Shown: piece by piece, positions 1 to 8,817 of the stretch
Numbering within the stretch: the first letter of the stretch is position 1
Layout of the letters: each line of letters begins with the position of its first letter
From: an uncultured Lachnospiraceae bacterium
GTDB taxonomy: Bacteria; Bacillota; Clostridia; Lachnospirales; Lachnospiraceae
DNA: 27,032 nucleotides
NCBI GenBank assembly: GCA_910579325.1
Contig: CAJTTU010000044.1
Coordinates: 1-27,032 of the forward strand
Reading direction: 5' to 3'
Translations under genes and position numbers: made by a program
The notes under the pieces: model-generated
Database searches by the model: none
What the model saw: only the letters and a program-made list of their open reading frames with translations
What the model was told of the DNA's origin: nothing

Positions 1-222
1 AAAGCAGAAATGTTTGCAACGGCTCACGAGGATAAGGATATTACGGGTTTGGAGGTAGATGGGCATACTAAATTAGAACATAAAAATATGGACATACATA
101 ATAATGCAGAAGGTAGAATTATTGGGGAAAATAATAAAACAGCAAGCGAAGAACAGCTAGCAGAAATAATTTATAATGCTGTATATGATGAAAATACTAA
201 TTTTATTTGGCTTAATAATTAA
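1..222 (+). CDS. 3' end of a probable secreted/polymorphic toxin (DUF6973-like C-terminus)
   Basis: The reading frame is open from the first base of the window, so the gene starts upstream; 73 codons are visible before a TAA stop. The fragment contains ATAHED followed some 20 residues later by MDIHNNAEGR. This resembles the 'HE ... MDxxNNxxGR' signature I associate with the DUF6973 domain found at the C-terminus of wall-associated and polymorphic toxin proteins of Firmicutes. That assignment comes from memory of the motif and is not a database hit. Codon use is AT-rich, quite unlike the GC-rich atp genes that follow at about 500, which suggests a horizontally acquired or otherwise foreign segment. 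No other domain can be judged because the N-terminal part is outside the window. Confidence 0.5.
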   Translation, partial: KAEMFATAHEDKDITGLEVDGHTKLEHKNMDIHNNAEGRIIGENNKTASEEQLAEIIYNAVYDENTNFIWLNN

Positions 223-496
223 TTACTAAACTCAAATGAATATTCTTGCTTCAAGAAACCTCCATTCCGGAATTTTGGAAACCGGTGTTCCGGACGCGGA
301 AACCGCCATTGATTGGCTTGATTGTCCTGCATCAGAAATGGAATTCTGGTCAAGTCCGAAGCCGTTTTACGGTGCGTTAGCAGGCTTTACAAGAATGGAA
401 TTTCTGATAGTCTATGGAAGCCAATCAAAGCAGAGCAATCGGTTAAATTAAGAGTTTACGATTATAAAAGTTTAAAAACACACTTGACAACACGTC
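223..496. other. AT-rich non-coding segment ending at an abrupt junction with atpF
   Basis: No convincing gene lies here. A 71-codon frame at 236-451 has no clear ribosome binding site and no recognisable motif. The segment carries an imperfect inverted repeat (309-428). It ends with an A-rich tract and TTGACA (484-489), which looks like the -35 half of a promoter. No -10 hexamer follows at the proper spacing, because the sequence switches there to GC-rich atpF coding DNA. The promoter therefore looks cut by the joint at about 491-499. Confidence 0.45.
309..428. repeat. Imperfect inverted repeat, possible mobile-element remnant
   Basis: The left arm TTGATTGGCTT (309-319) is matched exactly by the complement of 418-428. 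After a mismatched stretch the arms pair again (ATCAGAAAT at 331-339 against ATTTCTGAT at 400-408). The arms could fold into a long bulged hairpin. No transposase is present, so any link to a MITE or insertion-sequence end is inference. Confidence 0.35.
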
Positions 497-685
497 CCTG
501 AGGCGGAGTACCGGCGCATCGTAAGCGAAGCCGGCGAGAAGGCGGACCAGATGGTGGCGAAGGCGCAGACGGCTATCGCCGAGGAAAAAGAAAAGGCGTT
601 GAAAGAGATGGAGTCAGATATCGCCGCTCTGGCCATGGACGCCGCCGAGAAGATCCTGGAAGAGAATAAAGGCGGGTGGTTCTGA
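497..685 (+). pseudogene. atpF: 3' fragment of ATP synthase subunit b (atpF), 5' part missing
   Basis: About 60 codons encode the C-terminal part of the F-ATPase b subunit, the peripheral-stalk helix that contacts delta. It is an Ala/Glu/Lys-rich amphipathic helix that begins EAEYRRIVSEAGEKAD and ends with the typical AALAMDAAEKILEE, then a TGA stop at 683-685. A complete b subunit is about 160 residues with an N-terminal membrane helix. Both the membrane helix and the first half of the stalk are absent. The frame meets a TGA at 485-487, and the DNA upstream of about 497 is unrelated and AT-rich. The stop overlaps the ATG of the next gene (TGATG), the normal coupling inside an atp operon. An in-frame ATG at 551 could start a useless 44-residue peptide. 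Either a genuine truncation by deletion or insertion, or an assembly joint, explains this. Confidence 0.8.
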
Positions 686-2463
686 TGGAAGGGAATGAGA
701 CAAAACAGAAAAATTGCCCGAATGTGAGAAAGGCAGTTCTGCTCTATGCCGTGGAACCCTCTGAGGAACAATTGTCGCGCCTGACAGACTTTCTCAGGGA
801 AAAGCTGGACTGTCCCGGGGTAGAGCTGGAGTTAAAAGAAGATCCCGGCCTGATCAGCGGTTTTGTGCTGCGAGCAGGCAGCCGGGAATATGATTTCAGC
901 GCCAGAGGCCAGTTAAGACAGTTAAAGCAGAAACTGTTTTCCGGTGAAGACGGGAAAAAAGCCAGAGGCATACAGGATATCATTCCCATTTTCCGGGAAC
1001 GGGTACAGGAATTTCAGGGAGAGACCGAAACCCGGCAGGAAGTGGGCTTTGTCACCTGGGCCGGAGACGGCATCGCGATCCTTGACGGCATCCGCCATGC
1101 CATGTACGGCGAGATTTTGCTTTTTGACAATGGCGTGAAAGCCATGGTGCAGGATGTGCGTACCGATGAGACCGGCTGCATCCTCTTTGGCCGTGACGAT
1201 GAGATCCGGGAAGGCTCCCGGGCAGTCCGTACGGGTAAAATGGCGGGAATCCCGGTGGGAGACGCCTTTATCGGCAGGGTTGTGGACGCATTGGGCGAGC
1301 CCATCGACGGCAAAGGCGGGATTGAGAGCAGCGGTTATCGTCCTATCGAGCATGAGGCGCCGGGCATTGTGGAGAGAAAGTCTGTCAGCGTTCCGCTGGA
1401 AACCGGTATTCTGTCCATTGATTCCATGTTTCCCATCGGGCGGGGGCAGCGGGAGCTGATTATCGGGGATCGGCAGACGGGTAAGACTTCCATTGCCGTC
1501 GACACGATTCTGAACCAGAAGGGCAAGGATGTGATCTGCATCTACGTGGCTGTCGGGCAGAAGGCTTCCACGGTGGCAAAGATTGTGAATACGTTCAAAA
1601 GCCATGACGCCATGGACTATACGATTATCCTGTCAGCGACGGCCAGCGACCCGGCGCCGCTGCAGTATGTGGCGCCTTATTCCGGCACGACGCTGGCGGA
1701 GTATTTCATGTATCAGGGGAAGGATGTGCTGATCGTCTATGACGATCTGTCCAAGCATGCGGTGGCCTACCGGGCGCTGTCTCTCTTGTTAGAGCGCTCT
1801 CCGGGCAGAGAGGCCTATCCGGGGGACGTGTTCTATTTGCATTCCAGGCTCTTAGAGAGGTCCAGCCGGTTAAGCGACGCGCTTGGCGGCGGTTCGATTA
1901 CGGCGCTGCCGATTATCGAGACCCAGGCCGGGGATGTGTCGGCCTATATTCCCACCAATGTAATCTCCATCACCGACGGCCAGATTTTCCTGGAGACCGA
2001 CCTGTTCTTTTCCGGCATGCGCCCGGCAGTGAACGTGGGGCTTTCCGTATCCCGTGTGGGCGGGGCAGCCCAGACGAAGGCGATGAAGAAAGCGGCGGGC
2101 AGCATCCGGATTGATCTGGCCCAGTTCCGGGAGATGGAAGTGTTCACCCAGTTCAGCTCTGACCTTGACGCTTCCACGAAGGAGCAGCTACAGTATGGGG
2201 ACAGCCTGATGGAATTGTTAAAGCAGCCGCTGTGCAGTCCGTTAAGTCTTCATGAGCAGGTGATTACGCTGTATGCGGCGACCCATAAGGTGATGCGGGA
2301 TGTGGAGCTGAAAAAAATCAAGGTGTTTCAGCGGGGAATGCTGGACTATTTTGACGCCGCGTACCCGGAAATCGGCAGACAGATTGAAACGGAACGGATA
2401 TTATCGGAGGAACTGGAAGAACAGATTCTGAAAGTGGCGCAGGAATACAGGGAGCGGAGTTGA
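685..2463 (+). CDS. atpA: F-ATPase alpha subunit with N-terminal delta-subunit C-domain fusion
   Basis: This 592-residue protein is about 90 residues longer than a normal alpha subunit (about 500). Residues 15-84 resemble the C-terminal domain of the delta subunit (AtpH/OSCP): a 'VEPSEEQL' helix start, then DPGLISGFVLRAG (compare the family's VDPSLIGGFVLRVG), then a 'SARGQLRQLKQKL' ending. From about residue 97 it is a standard alpha subunit: N-terminal helix, beta barrel (WAGDGIAILDGI), P-loop GDRQTGKT at 261-268, and the C-terminal helical bundle. Alpha is the non-catalytic nucleotide-binding subunit of F1, which makes or hydrolyses ATP at the membrane. No separate atpH exists between atpF and atpA. 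The ATG at 685 overlaps the atpF stop; an in-frame GTG at 676 is less likely. The alpha assignment is near certain and the delta-domain assignment is strong by motif. Confidence 0.92.
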   Translation: MEGNETKQKNCPNVRKAVLLYAVEPSEEQLSRLTDFLREKLDCPGVELELKEDPGLISGFVLRAGSREYDFSARGQLRQLKQKLFSGEDGKKARGIQDIIPIFRERVQEFQGETETRQEVGFVTWAGDGIAILDGIRHAMYGEILLFDNGVKAMVQDVRTDETGCILFGRDDEIREGSRAVRTGKMAGIPVGDAFIGRVVDALGEPIDGKGGIESSGYRPIEHEAPGIVERKSVSVPLETGILSIDSMFPIGRGQRELIIGDRQTGKTSIAVDTILNQKGKDVICIYVAVGQKASTVAKIVNTFKSHDAMDYTIILSATASDPAPLQYVAPYSGTTLAEYFMYQGKDVLIVYDDLSKHAVAYRALSLLLERSPGREAYPGDVFYLHSRLLERSSRLSDALGGGSITALPIIETQAGDVSAYIPTNVISITDGQIFLETDLFFSGMRPAVNVGLSVSRVGGAAQTKAMKKAAGSIRIDLAQFREMEVFTQFSSDLDASTKEQLQYGDSLMELLKQPLCSPLSLHEQVITLYAATHKVMRDVELKKIKVFQRGMLDYFDAAYPEIGRQIETERILSEELEEQILKVAQEYRERS

Positions 2464-2491
2464 CGCCGTTATGTCTATGTTTGTGAAGCGG

Positions 2492-2559
2492 CGCTTTCAG
2501 AAAATATCCGGCAAAGTTTCACCGGGTATAATACGATCGTCACACTGGTTCTGAAAGCG
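2492..2559 (+). other. Structured atpA-atpG intercistronic element
   Basis: The 124-base gap between atpA and atpG is unusually long for this tightly packed operon. CGCTTTCAGAA (2492-2502) is the exact complement of TTCTGAAAGCG (2549-2559). A second stem lies inside it, TATCCGG (2505-2511) with CCGGGTATA (2522-2530). There is no T-run, so it is not a terminator. It could be an RNA-processing or stability element that tunes the gamma:alpha ratio. The stems are seen directly and the role is inference. Confidence 0.5.
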
Positions 2560-2587
2560 GCACGTATTCGGAAAAGAGGAACGATTG

Positions 2588-3492
2588 ATGGCAGGAGCGA
2601 GAGAAATACAGGGCAGGATGAAAAGCATCCGGGATACGATGAAGATCACCAGCGCGATGTATATGATTTCGTCGTCCAAGCTGAAACGGGCGAAAAAGGC
2701 CCTAGAGCAGACGGAGCCATATTTTTATATGCTACAGTATACGCTGGAGCGGATTATGCGGAATTTCCCCGATATGGAGCATCCCTATTTTGACGCCCAT
2801 CCCATCGACGACCCGGCCAGAAAAAGGACGGGTTATATCGTGATCACCGGGGACAAGGGCCTGGCCGGGGCATACAACCATAACGTGATCAAGATGGCTC
2901 AGCGGGAGATGGACGCCGGAGGGGGAAATGACACGCTGTTTATTGTGGGCCAGCTGGGCTACCACTATTTTGAAAAAAAGGGAATTCATATCGACACCCA
3001 TTTTCATTATACGGCTCAGAATCCTACTCTGGGCAGAGCCAGGGTAATCGCCGAGAAGGTGATGGATCTGTATGAGCGGAAGGAACTGGACGAGGTATAT
3101 ATTATCTTCACGAAAATGAGCGACGCTGCCCATATGGATGCCATGATGACGAAACTTCTGCCGGTGAGCAGGGAGCTTTTCAGCGTGCCCCTTCCCGCCG
3201 ACGCGCCGATGGAAGCGCTGGAGCTGCTGCCTTCGCCGAAGGCGGTGATCGAGCGGATTATTCCCCACTATGTCAGCGGGTTTATCTATGGCGCGCTGGT
3301 GGAATCCTTTACCAGCGAGCAGAATTCCCGGATGATGGCCATGGAGGCGGCTACTTCCAGCGCGAAAGAGATGCTTAAGGACCTGCAGATTCAGTATAAC
3401 AGGGTACGGCAGGCGGCGATCACTCAGGAGATTACCGAGGTGATCAGCGGCGCCAAGGCTTTGAGACGGAAGAAAGGAGGCGCCGCGCGCCG

Positions 3493-3496
<4 letters not shown>
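2588..3496 (+). CDS. atpG: F-ATPase gamma subunit
   Basis: This 302-residue central-shaft (rotor) subunit of F1 couples proton or sodium flow through F0 to catalysis in the alpha-beta ring. The N-terminus carries the conserved REIQGRMKSIRDTMKITSAM helix, the middle holds the VITGDKGLAGAYN signature, and the C-terminus carries the long helix with ITQEITEVISGA, which pairs with the N-terminal helix as a coiled coil. Length is close to the family norm. AAAAGAGGAACG just upstream serves as the ribosome binding site; a TTG one codon earlier (2585) is possible. The stop overlaps the atpD ATG by four bases, indicating translational coupling. It is separated from atpA by a 124-base structured gap. 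Confidence 0.95.
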
Positions 3497-4992
<1,496 letters not shown>

Positions 4993-5022
4993 CCCCGGGA
5001 CTGACGGCGGCGGGAGGATATG

Positions 5023-5439
5023 ATGGATAAGACGTTTACGCTGCGTGTGATTGTCAGCGATAAGATTTTTTACGACGGGAAGTGCACCCAGCTGATTATT
5101 CCGGCCACGGACGGCGCTATGGGCATCCTGGCCAACCACGAAAATATGGCGGTTGCCGTGACCAACGGGGATATGCGTATCCGGACAGAGGACGGAAGCT
5201 GGATTGAGGCTGCCATCGGCACAGGATTTGCCCAGATTTCCAATAACCGGGCTATGGTGCTGGCGGATACGGCGGAGCGGCCGGAGGAGATCGACGAAGA
5301 GCGGGCGAAACGTGCTATGGAACGGGCCCAGGAGCGGCTGCGCCAGAAGCAGAGTATTCAGGAATACCATCTGAGCCAGGCGGCGCTGTCCAGAGCCATG
5401 TCCAGACTGAGTATGAGCAGTAAATACAGGGGACGCTGA
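5023..5439 (+). CDS. atpC: F-ATPase epsilon subunit
   Basis: This 138-residue central-stalk subunit regulates F1. The N-terminal beta-barrel is recognisable (FTLRVIVSDKIFYDGKCTQL, then ATDGAMGILANHENMAVAV). The C-terminal helical hairpin is Glu/Arg/Ala-rich (RPEEIDEERAKRAMERAQERL), followed by a further 30 residues. Two ATG codons stand in tandem at 5020 and 5023. The GGAGG at 5013-5017 is better spaced from the second, so 5023 is chosen. It is the last gene of the operon, 30 bases after atpD, and is followed at once by an intrinsic terminator. Confidence 0.93.
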   Translation: MDKTFTLRVIVSDKIFYDGKCTQLIIPATDGAMGILANHENMAVAVTNGDMRIRTEDGSWIEAAIGTGFAQISNNRAMVLADTAERPEEIDEERAKRAMERAQERLRQKQSIQEYHLSQAALSRAMSRLSMSSKYRGR

Positions 5440-5441
5440 GA

Positions 5442-5480
5442 AAACGGGAATGACGGGGAAGACCTGCCATTCCCGTTTTT
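5442..5480 (+). terminator. Intrinsic terminator of the atp operon
   Basis: AAACGGGAATG (5442-5452) pairs with CATTCCCGTTTTT (5468-5480), giving an 11-base stem that runs into the T-tract. It begins two bases after the atpC stop. Group IIC introns recognise such terminator hairpins as insertion sites, and an intron follows directly. Confidence 0.9.
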
Positions 5481-6002
5481 ACAGTATGACGGGCATGCCC
5501 GTGTTCTGTGGTGAAAGTCCACATAGGCGTAGCTACCGACGAACTTGAGAGCGACTCCCAAGGTTTGTATTGTGAGGTGCAGGCGAGAAGAAGGGATAGC
5601 GAAATCGTAGCCCTACGAACAGAAACCTGATATAAAGGCGTACATGGCGGGCAAGTTGGCTGTAAGCAACGAAGCCCTAAAGGCAGCCGTAACCCATGTG
5701 CGTAAATCAGGAGGGTAGACGAGGAAAGAACACGGACTTATCCCGCGAGGTCTCATGGACGCAGGTATTGGTCGAAGTATCCCGCTTGCGGTTGAAAATG
5801 ATTTACCGTGAGAAGTCAGCAGAAGCCATAGTAGGCAATCTTATTAAAAAAAGTTGCTGAAGGGCTGAACAATGTAACCGTGCAGGCGAATGTATGTACC
5901 TGTGGATATCTGACAGCGGATGTAGGCGAAACGTATATGAGCCGTAAACGCGAAAACATAGGACTTACCGCAGGGAGAGGAAAGGAGCGAAGCACACAAA
6001 GC

Positions 6003-7046
6003 ATGTCGGAGTTATTGGAAAGGATACTGGATAGCAGAAACATGAACGAAGCGTACAAAAAAGTCTGCGCCAATAAAGGAGCAGGCGGCGTGGACGGCAT
6101 GGAACTGGAGGAACTAGACGGATATATCCGTGAGAACTGGAACAGTATCAGGGAGCAAATCAGAGAAAGGAGTTACAAACCACAGCCAGTGAGGCGGGTA
6201 GAAATACCTAAACCAAACGGAAGCAAAAGAAAACTCGGGATACCAACCGTCATGGATAGGGTAATCCAGCAGGGGATAGCACAGGTAATCAGCCCGATGT
6301 GCGAGCCGTTGTTTTCGGAGAATAGTTACGGATGCCGTCCCAACCGGAGTTGTGAAATGGCAGTCAGGGAAATGCTTATATTCCTGAACGAGGGATATGA
6401 GTGGATTGTGGATATTGATTTGGAGAAATTCTTCGACAACGTACCACAGGACAAACTGATGAGCCTTGTGCACAGTGTCATAAACGATGGGGATACGGAA
6501 TCGCTGATACGGAAATATCTGAAAGCGGGGGTAATGGTGCAGAGAAGATATGAGAAAACGGACAGGGGAACACCGCAGGGCGGGAACTTGTCACCGCTCC
6601 TGTCAAATATCATGCTGAATGAACTGGATAAAGAGTTGGAGAAACGTGGACTGAGGTACGTGAGGTATGCGGACGACTGCGTCATAGCAGTCAGAAGCGA
6701 AGCGAGCGCCAAACGTGTCATGTATTCGATAACAGACTGGATACAGCGAAAGCTCGGATTAAAGGTGAACGCTGAAAAGACGAGAATCACAAGACCGGGC
6801 AGGCTTAAATATCTGGGATTTGGCTTCTATAAAGATTCCAAAGCAAAAAAGCGGCAATGGGGATTGCAGAAACTGGGAATAGGAAAAGACCTTGCGAGGC
6901 AGACATCCTACATGGGAGAACACTATCAATGGGTAGTAACGAAAACATGTGTAGTCAGGGCAATCTCAAAAGAAAAGCTGTCACAGGCGGGGCTTGTCAG
7001 CTGTTACGATTATTATTTAGGACGCCATGCTTTGAAGGTATGTTGA
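6003..7046 (+). CDS. ltrA: Group II intron reverse transcriptase/maturase, in-frame deletion in X domain
   Basis: This 347-residue intron-encoded protein would normally reverse-transcribe the intron at the target and help it splice. The RT fingers and palm are present: GAGGVDGM, RRVEIPKPNGSKRKLGIPTV, the SYGCRPNRS motif, the TPQGGNLSPLLSNIMLNELD motif and the catalytic YADD. After KYLGFGFYKDSKA, where the thumb/maturase (X) domain with its usual RGWxNYF motif should follow, the sequence jumps straight to KKRQWGLQKLGIG and the normal C-terminus. About 80 residues are therefore missing without loss of frame. Maturase function is probably gone. MSELLERIL is the usual family start; in-frame starts at 5880 and 5938 would lie in the intron leader. 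Confidence 0.85.
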   Translation: MSELLERILDSRNMNEAYKKVCANKGAGGVDGMELEELDGYIRENWNSIREQIRERSYKPQPVRRVEIPKPNGSKRKLGIPTVMDRVIQQGIAQVISPMCEPLFSENSYGCRPNRSCEMAVREMLIFLNEGYEWIVDIDLEKFFDNVPQDKLMSLVHSVINDGDTESLIRKYLKAGVMVQRRYEKTDRGTPQGGNLSPLLSNIMLNELDKELEKRGLRYVRYADDCVIAVRSEASAKRVMYSITDWIQRKLGLKVNAEKTRITRPGRLKYLGFGFYKDSKAKKRQWGLQKLGIGKDLARQTSYMGEHYQWVVTKTCVVRAISKEKLSQAGLVSCYDYYLGRHALKVC

Positions 7047-7112
7047 ACCGCCGTATGCCGAATTGCATGTACGGTGGTGTGAGAGGGGAGAGTTAAATCT
7101 CCCCTACTCGAT
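7047..7112 (+). ncRNA. Group II intron domains V and VI
   Basis: Domain V is a 30-odd-base hairpin whose lower strands are ACCGCCGTATGC and GCATGTACGGTGGT, with CGC at 7049-7051 as the likely catalytic triad. Domain VI follows (7085-7104, GGGGAG/CTCCCC) with an A-rich loop that should supply the branch-point A. The IEP stop codon (7044-7046) directly precedes it. The RNA core looks intact even though the protein is damaged. Confidence 0.75.
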
Positions 7113-7149
7113 TCATGGGGATATGGGCGTGTTTTGGCGGATATTGCTG

Positions 7150-7178
7150 TTGTAAGAACGGAAAATACCCGGTATAAT
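7150..7178 (+). promoter_or_regulatory. Sigma-A-type promoter of cls
   Basis: TTGTAA (7150-7155) and TATAAT (7173-7178) are spaced 17 bases apart, an excellent housekeeping promoter. It lies downstream of the intron's 3' end, so cls is transcribed independently of the intron and the atp operon. Confidence 0.8.
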
Positions 7179-7225
7179 AGACTCTATGCGCAAGGCGGGG
7201 CCATTGCCGGGGAGGTAGGGATAAG

Positions 7226-8755
7226 ATGAGATTACTAAAGATGATGTTCAGCCGGATTTTCATATTCGGCCTCTGTCTGGTCATACAGTTTGTCTGGTAT
7301 ATCGAGCTGTTCTGGGATCTGGCCAGCATTTCCACGCCGATTATGGTATTCTGTACGCTTCTCAGCGTGCTGGTGGTGTTGCTGATCGTGAAAAAGGATC
7401 AGAACCCGGCGCTTAAAATCCCGTGGATTATCGCGATTCTGGCCCTGCCCCTTCTGGGCGGTCTGCTCTACCTGTTTCTGGGCACAAAGCGTCCGGCCAG
7501 ACATTTGCGCAAAAAGCTGGACCAGGCCGCCGGGCGGTCCGCCGGTCTGCTTTGTCAGAAGCCGGAGATTTTAGAGGAGATTGAGAAAAAGGATAAAGGC
7601 GTGGCCGGCCAGTGCCGCTATCTGAATCATGAAGGGTATCCGGTATACAAAAATACGGAGGCCGCCTATTATCCGCTGGGAGATCTGGTGTATCCGGTGA
7701 TGCTGGAGGAACTGAGGAAGGCAGAGCATTTCATTTTTATGGAATACTTTATTATCGACGACGATGAGATGTGGAACGGGATTCTCCGGATTCTGGAGGA
7801 GAAGGCAAAGGCCGGCGTGGAGGTGCGGGTGATTTATGACGATGTGGGATGCCTGCCCACCAGCCTGCCCGCCGATTACTGGCGTCAGCTGGAGAAAAAG
7901 GGTATCAAGTCATTTGCTTTCAACCCGTTTATTCCCGTTTTTTCCGTGGCCATGAATAACCGGGATCACAGAAAGATCACGGTGATCGACGGCCATACGG
8001 CTTTCAGCGGTGGCATTAATCTGGCGGATGAATATATTAATACGAAGGTAAAATACGGTCACTGGAAGGACAACGGCTTCTGGCTGAAAGGCGAGGCGGT
8101 CTGGAGTTATACGGTGATGTTCCTGAATATGTGGAACGCCTTCCGCCCCGAGGACCAGAGCTATGACGCGTTCCGTCCCGAGGTCTGGCACTCGGAGCCT
8201 TTCCGGGGGAACGGATATATTCAGCCCTATGGGGATACCCCGCTTGACAGCGAGGTGACGGGGGAGAATGTTTACCTGAATATCATTAATCAGGCTCAGG
8301 ATTATGTATATATTTTTACGCCGTATCTGATCATTGACAATGAGATGATCACCGCGCTGACGCTGGCGGCGAAGCGGCAGGTGGATGTGCGGATTATTAC
8401 GCCGGGCATTCCGGATAAAAAGGCGGTCTTTTTGCTGACCCAGTCTTACTATGAAGGTCTGATTAAACACGGCGTGAAGATTTATGAATACACCCCCGGC
8501 TTTATCCACGGAAAATGCTTTGTGGCGGATGACCGGATGGCCACGGTGGGCACGATCAACACCGACTACCGGAGTCTGTATCTCCATTTTGAGTGCGGTA
8601 CTTATTTTTTTGATTCCCCGGTGGTGGCACAGGTGAAGGAAGATTTTCTGGACACCTTTGAAAAATGCAGGCTGATCCGGAAAGAGGATTGCGCGGCAGG
8701 GCTGTTTAAAGGCTTTTTCCAGATGGTACTGCGGGTGTTTGCGCCGCTGATGTGA
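7226..8755 (+). CDS. cls: Cardiolipin synthase (PLD superfamily)
   Basis: A 509-residue membrane enzyme that condenses two phosphatidylglycerol molecules into cardiolipin and glycerol. The N-terminus has about three hydrophobic segments (roughly residues 10-30, 37-56 and 66-86), as in bacterial ClsA-type proteins. Two phospholipase-D HKD motifs follow: HRKITVID (H248, K250, D255) and HGKCFVAD (H428, K430, D435), each with a downstream Gly-Thr or Gly-Gly-Ile-Asn element. Length fits the family (480-510). The ribosome binding site GGGGAGG is at 7209-7215. It is probably a single-gene unit; the dipeptidase starts 62 bases later and may be co-transcribed, since no clear terminator lies between. 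Confidence 0.94.
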   Translation: MRLLKMMFSRIFIFGLCLVIQFVWYIELFWDLASISTPIMVFCTLLSVLVVLLIVKKDQNPALKIPWIIAILALPLLGGLLYLFLGTKRPARHLRKKLDQAAGRSAGLLCQKPEILEEIEKKDKGVAGQCRYLNHEGYPVYKNTEAAYYPLGDLVYPVMLEELRKAEHFIFMEYFIIDDDEMWNGILRILEEKAKAGVEVRVIYDDVGCLPTSLPADYWRQLEKKGIKSFAFNPFIPVFSVAMNNRDHRKITVIDGHTAFSGGINLADEYINTKVKYGHWKDNGFWLKGEAVWSYTVMFLNMWNAFRPEDQSYDAFRPEVWHSEPFRGNGYIQPYGDTPLDSEVTGENVYLNIINQAQDYVYIFTPYLIIDNEMITALTLAAKRQVDVRIITPGIPDKKAVFLLTQSYYEGLIKHGVKIYEYTPGFIHGKCFVADDRMATVGTINTDYRSLYLHFECGTYFFDSPVVAQVKEDFLDTFEKCRLIRKEDCAAGLFKGFFQMVLRVFAPLM

Positions 8756-8817
8756 CGGAGAGATGCCTTTTTTGAGAATTGTGTATCCATAAATGAAAAA
8801 AACAGGGAGAATCGTTA

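Larger units (their letters stand above)
5484..7112 (+). mobile_element. Group IIC intron inserted behind the atp terminator
   Basis: A bacterial group II intron of about 1.63 kb. The 5' part has the GGGCATGCCC hairpin and the GGTGAAAGTCC segment seen in domain I of these introns. Near the 3' end are a domain V (about 7047-7078) and a domain VI stem (GGGGAG/CTCCCC, 7085-7104), then an end in CTACTCGAT. I place the 5' boundary at GTATG (5484) because the preceding TTTACA (5478-5483) can pair with TGTAAG in a small loop at 5659-5666 (stem GTTG/CAAC), a good EBS1-IBS1 match. Insertion right after a terminator hairpin is the class C habit. The 3' boundary could be a few bases off. It encodes a reverse transcriptase without an endonuclease domain, which also fits class C. 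Confidence 0.85.

Noticed and set aside
236..451. A 71-codon frame in the AT-rich 5' segment
   Set aside because: No ribosome binding site and no motif; it coincides with the inverted repeat at 309-428, so it is treated as non-coding.
484..512. TTGACA as a working promoter for the atp genes
   Set aside because: No -10 hexamer occurs 16-18 bases downstream; only the -35 half is present before the joint.
922..1605. A 227-codon minus-strand frame opposite atpA
   Set aside because: No ribosome binding site or domain, and it is fully covered by a certain gene on the other strand.
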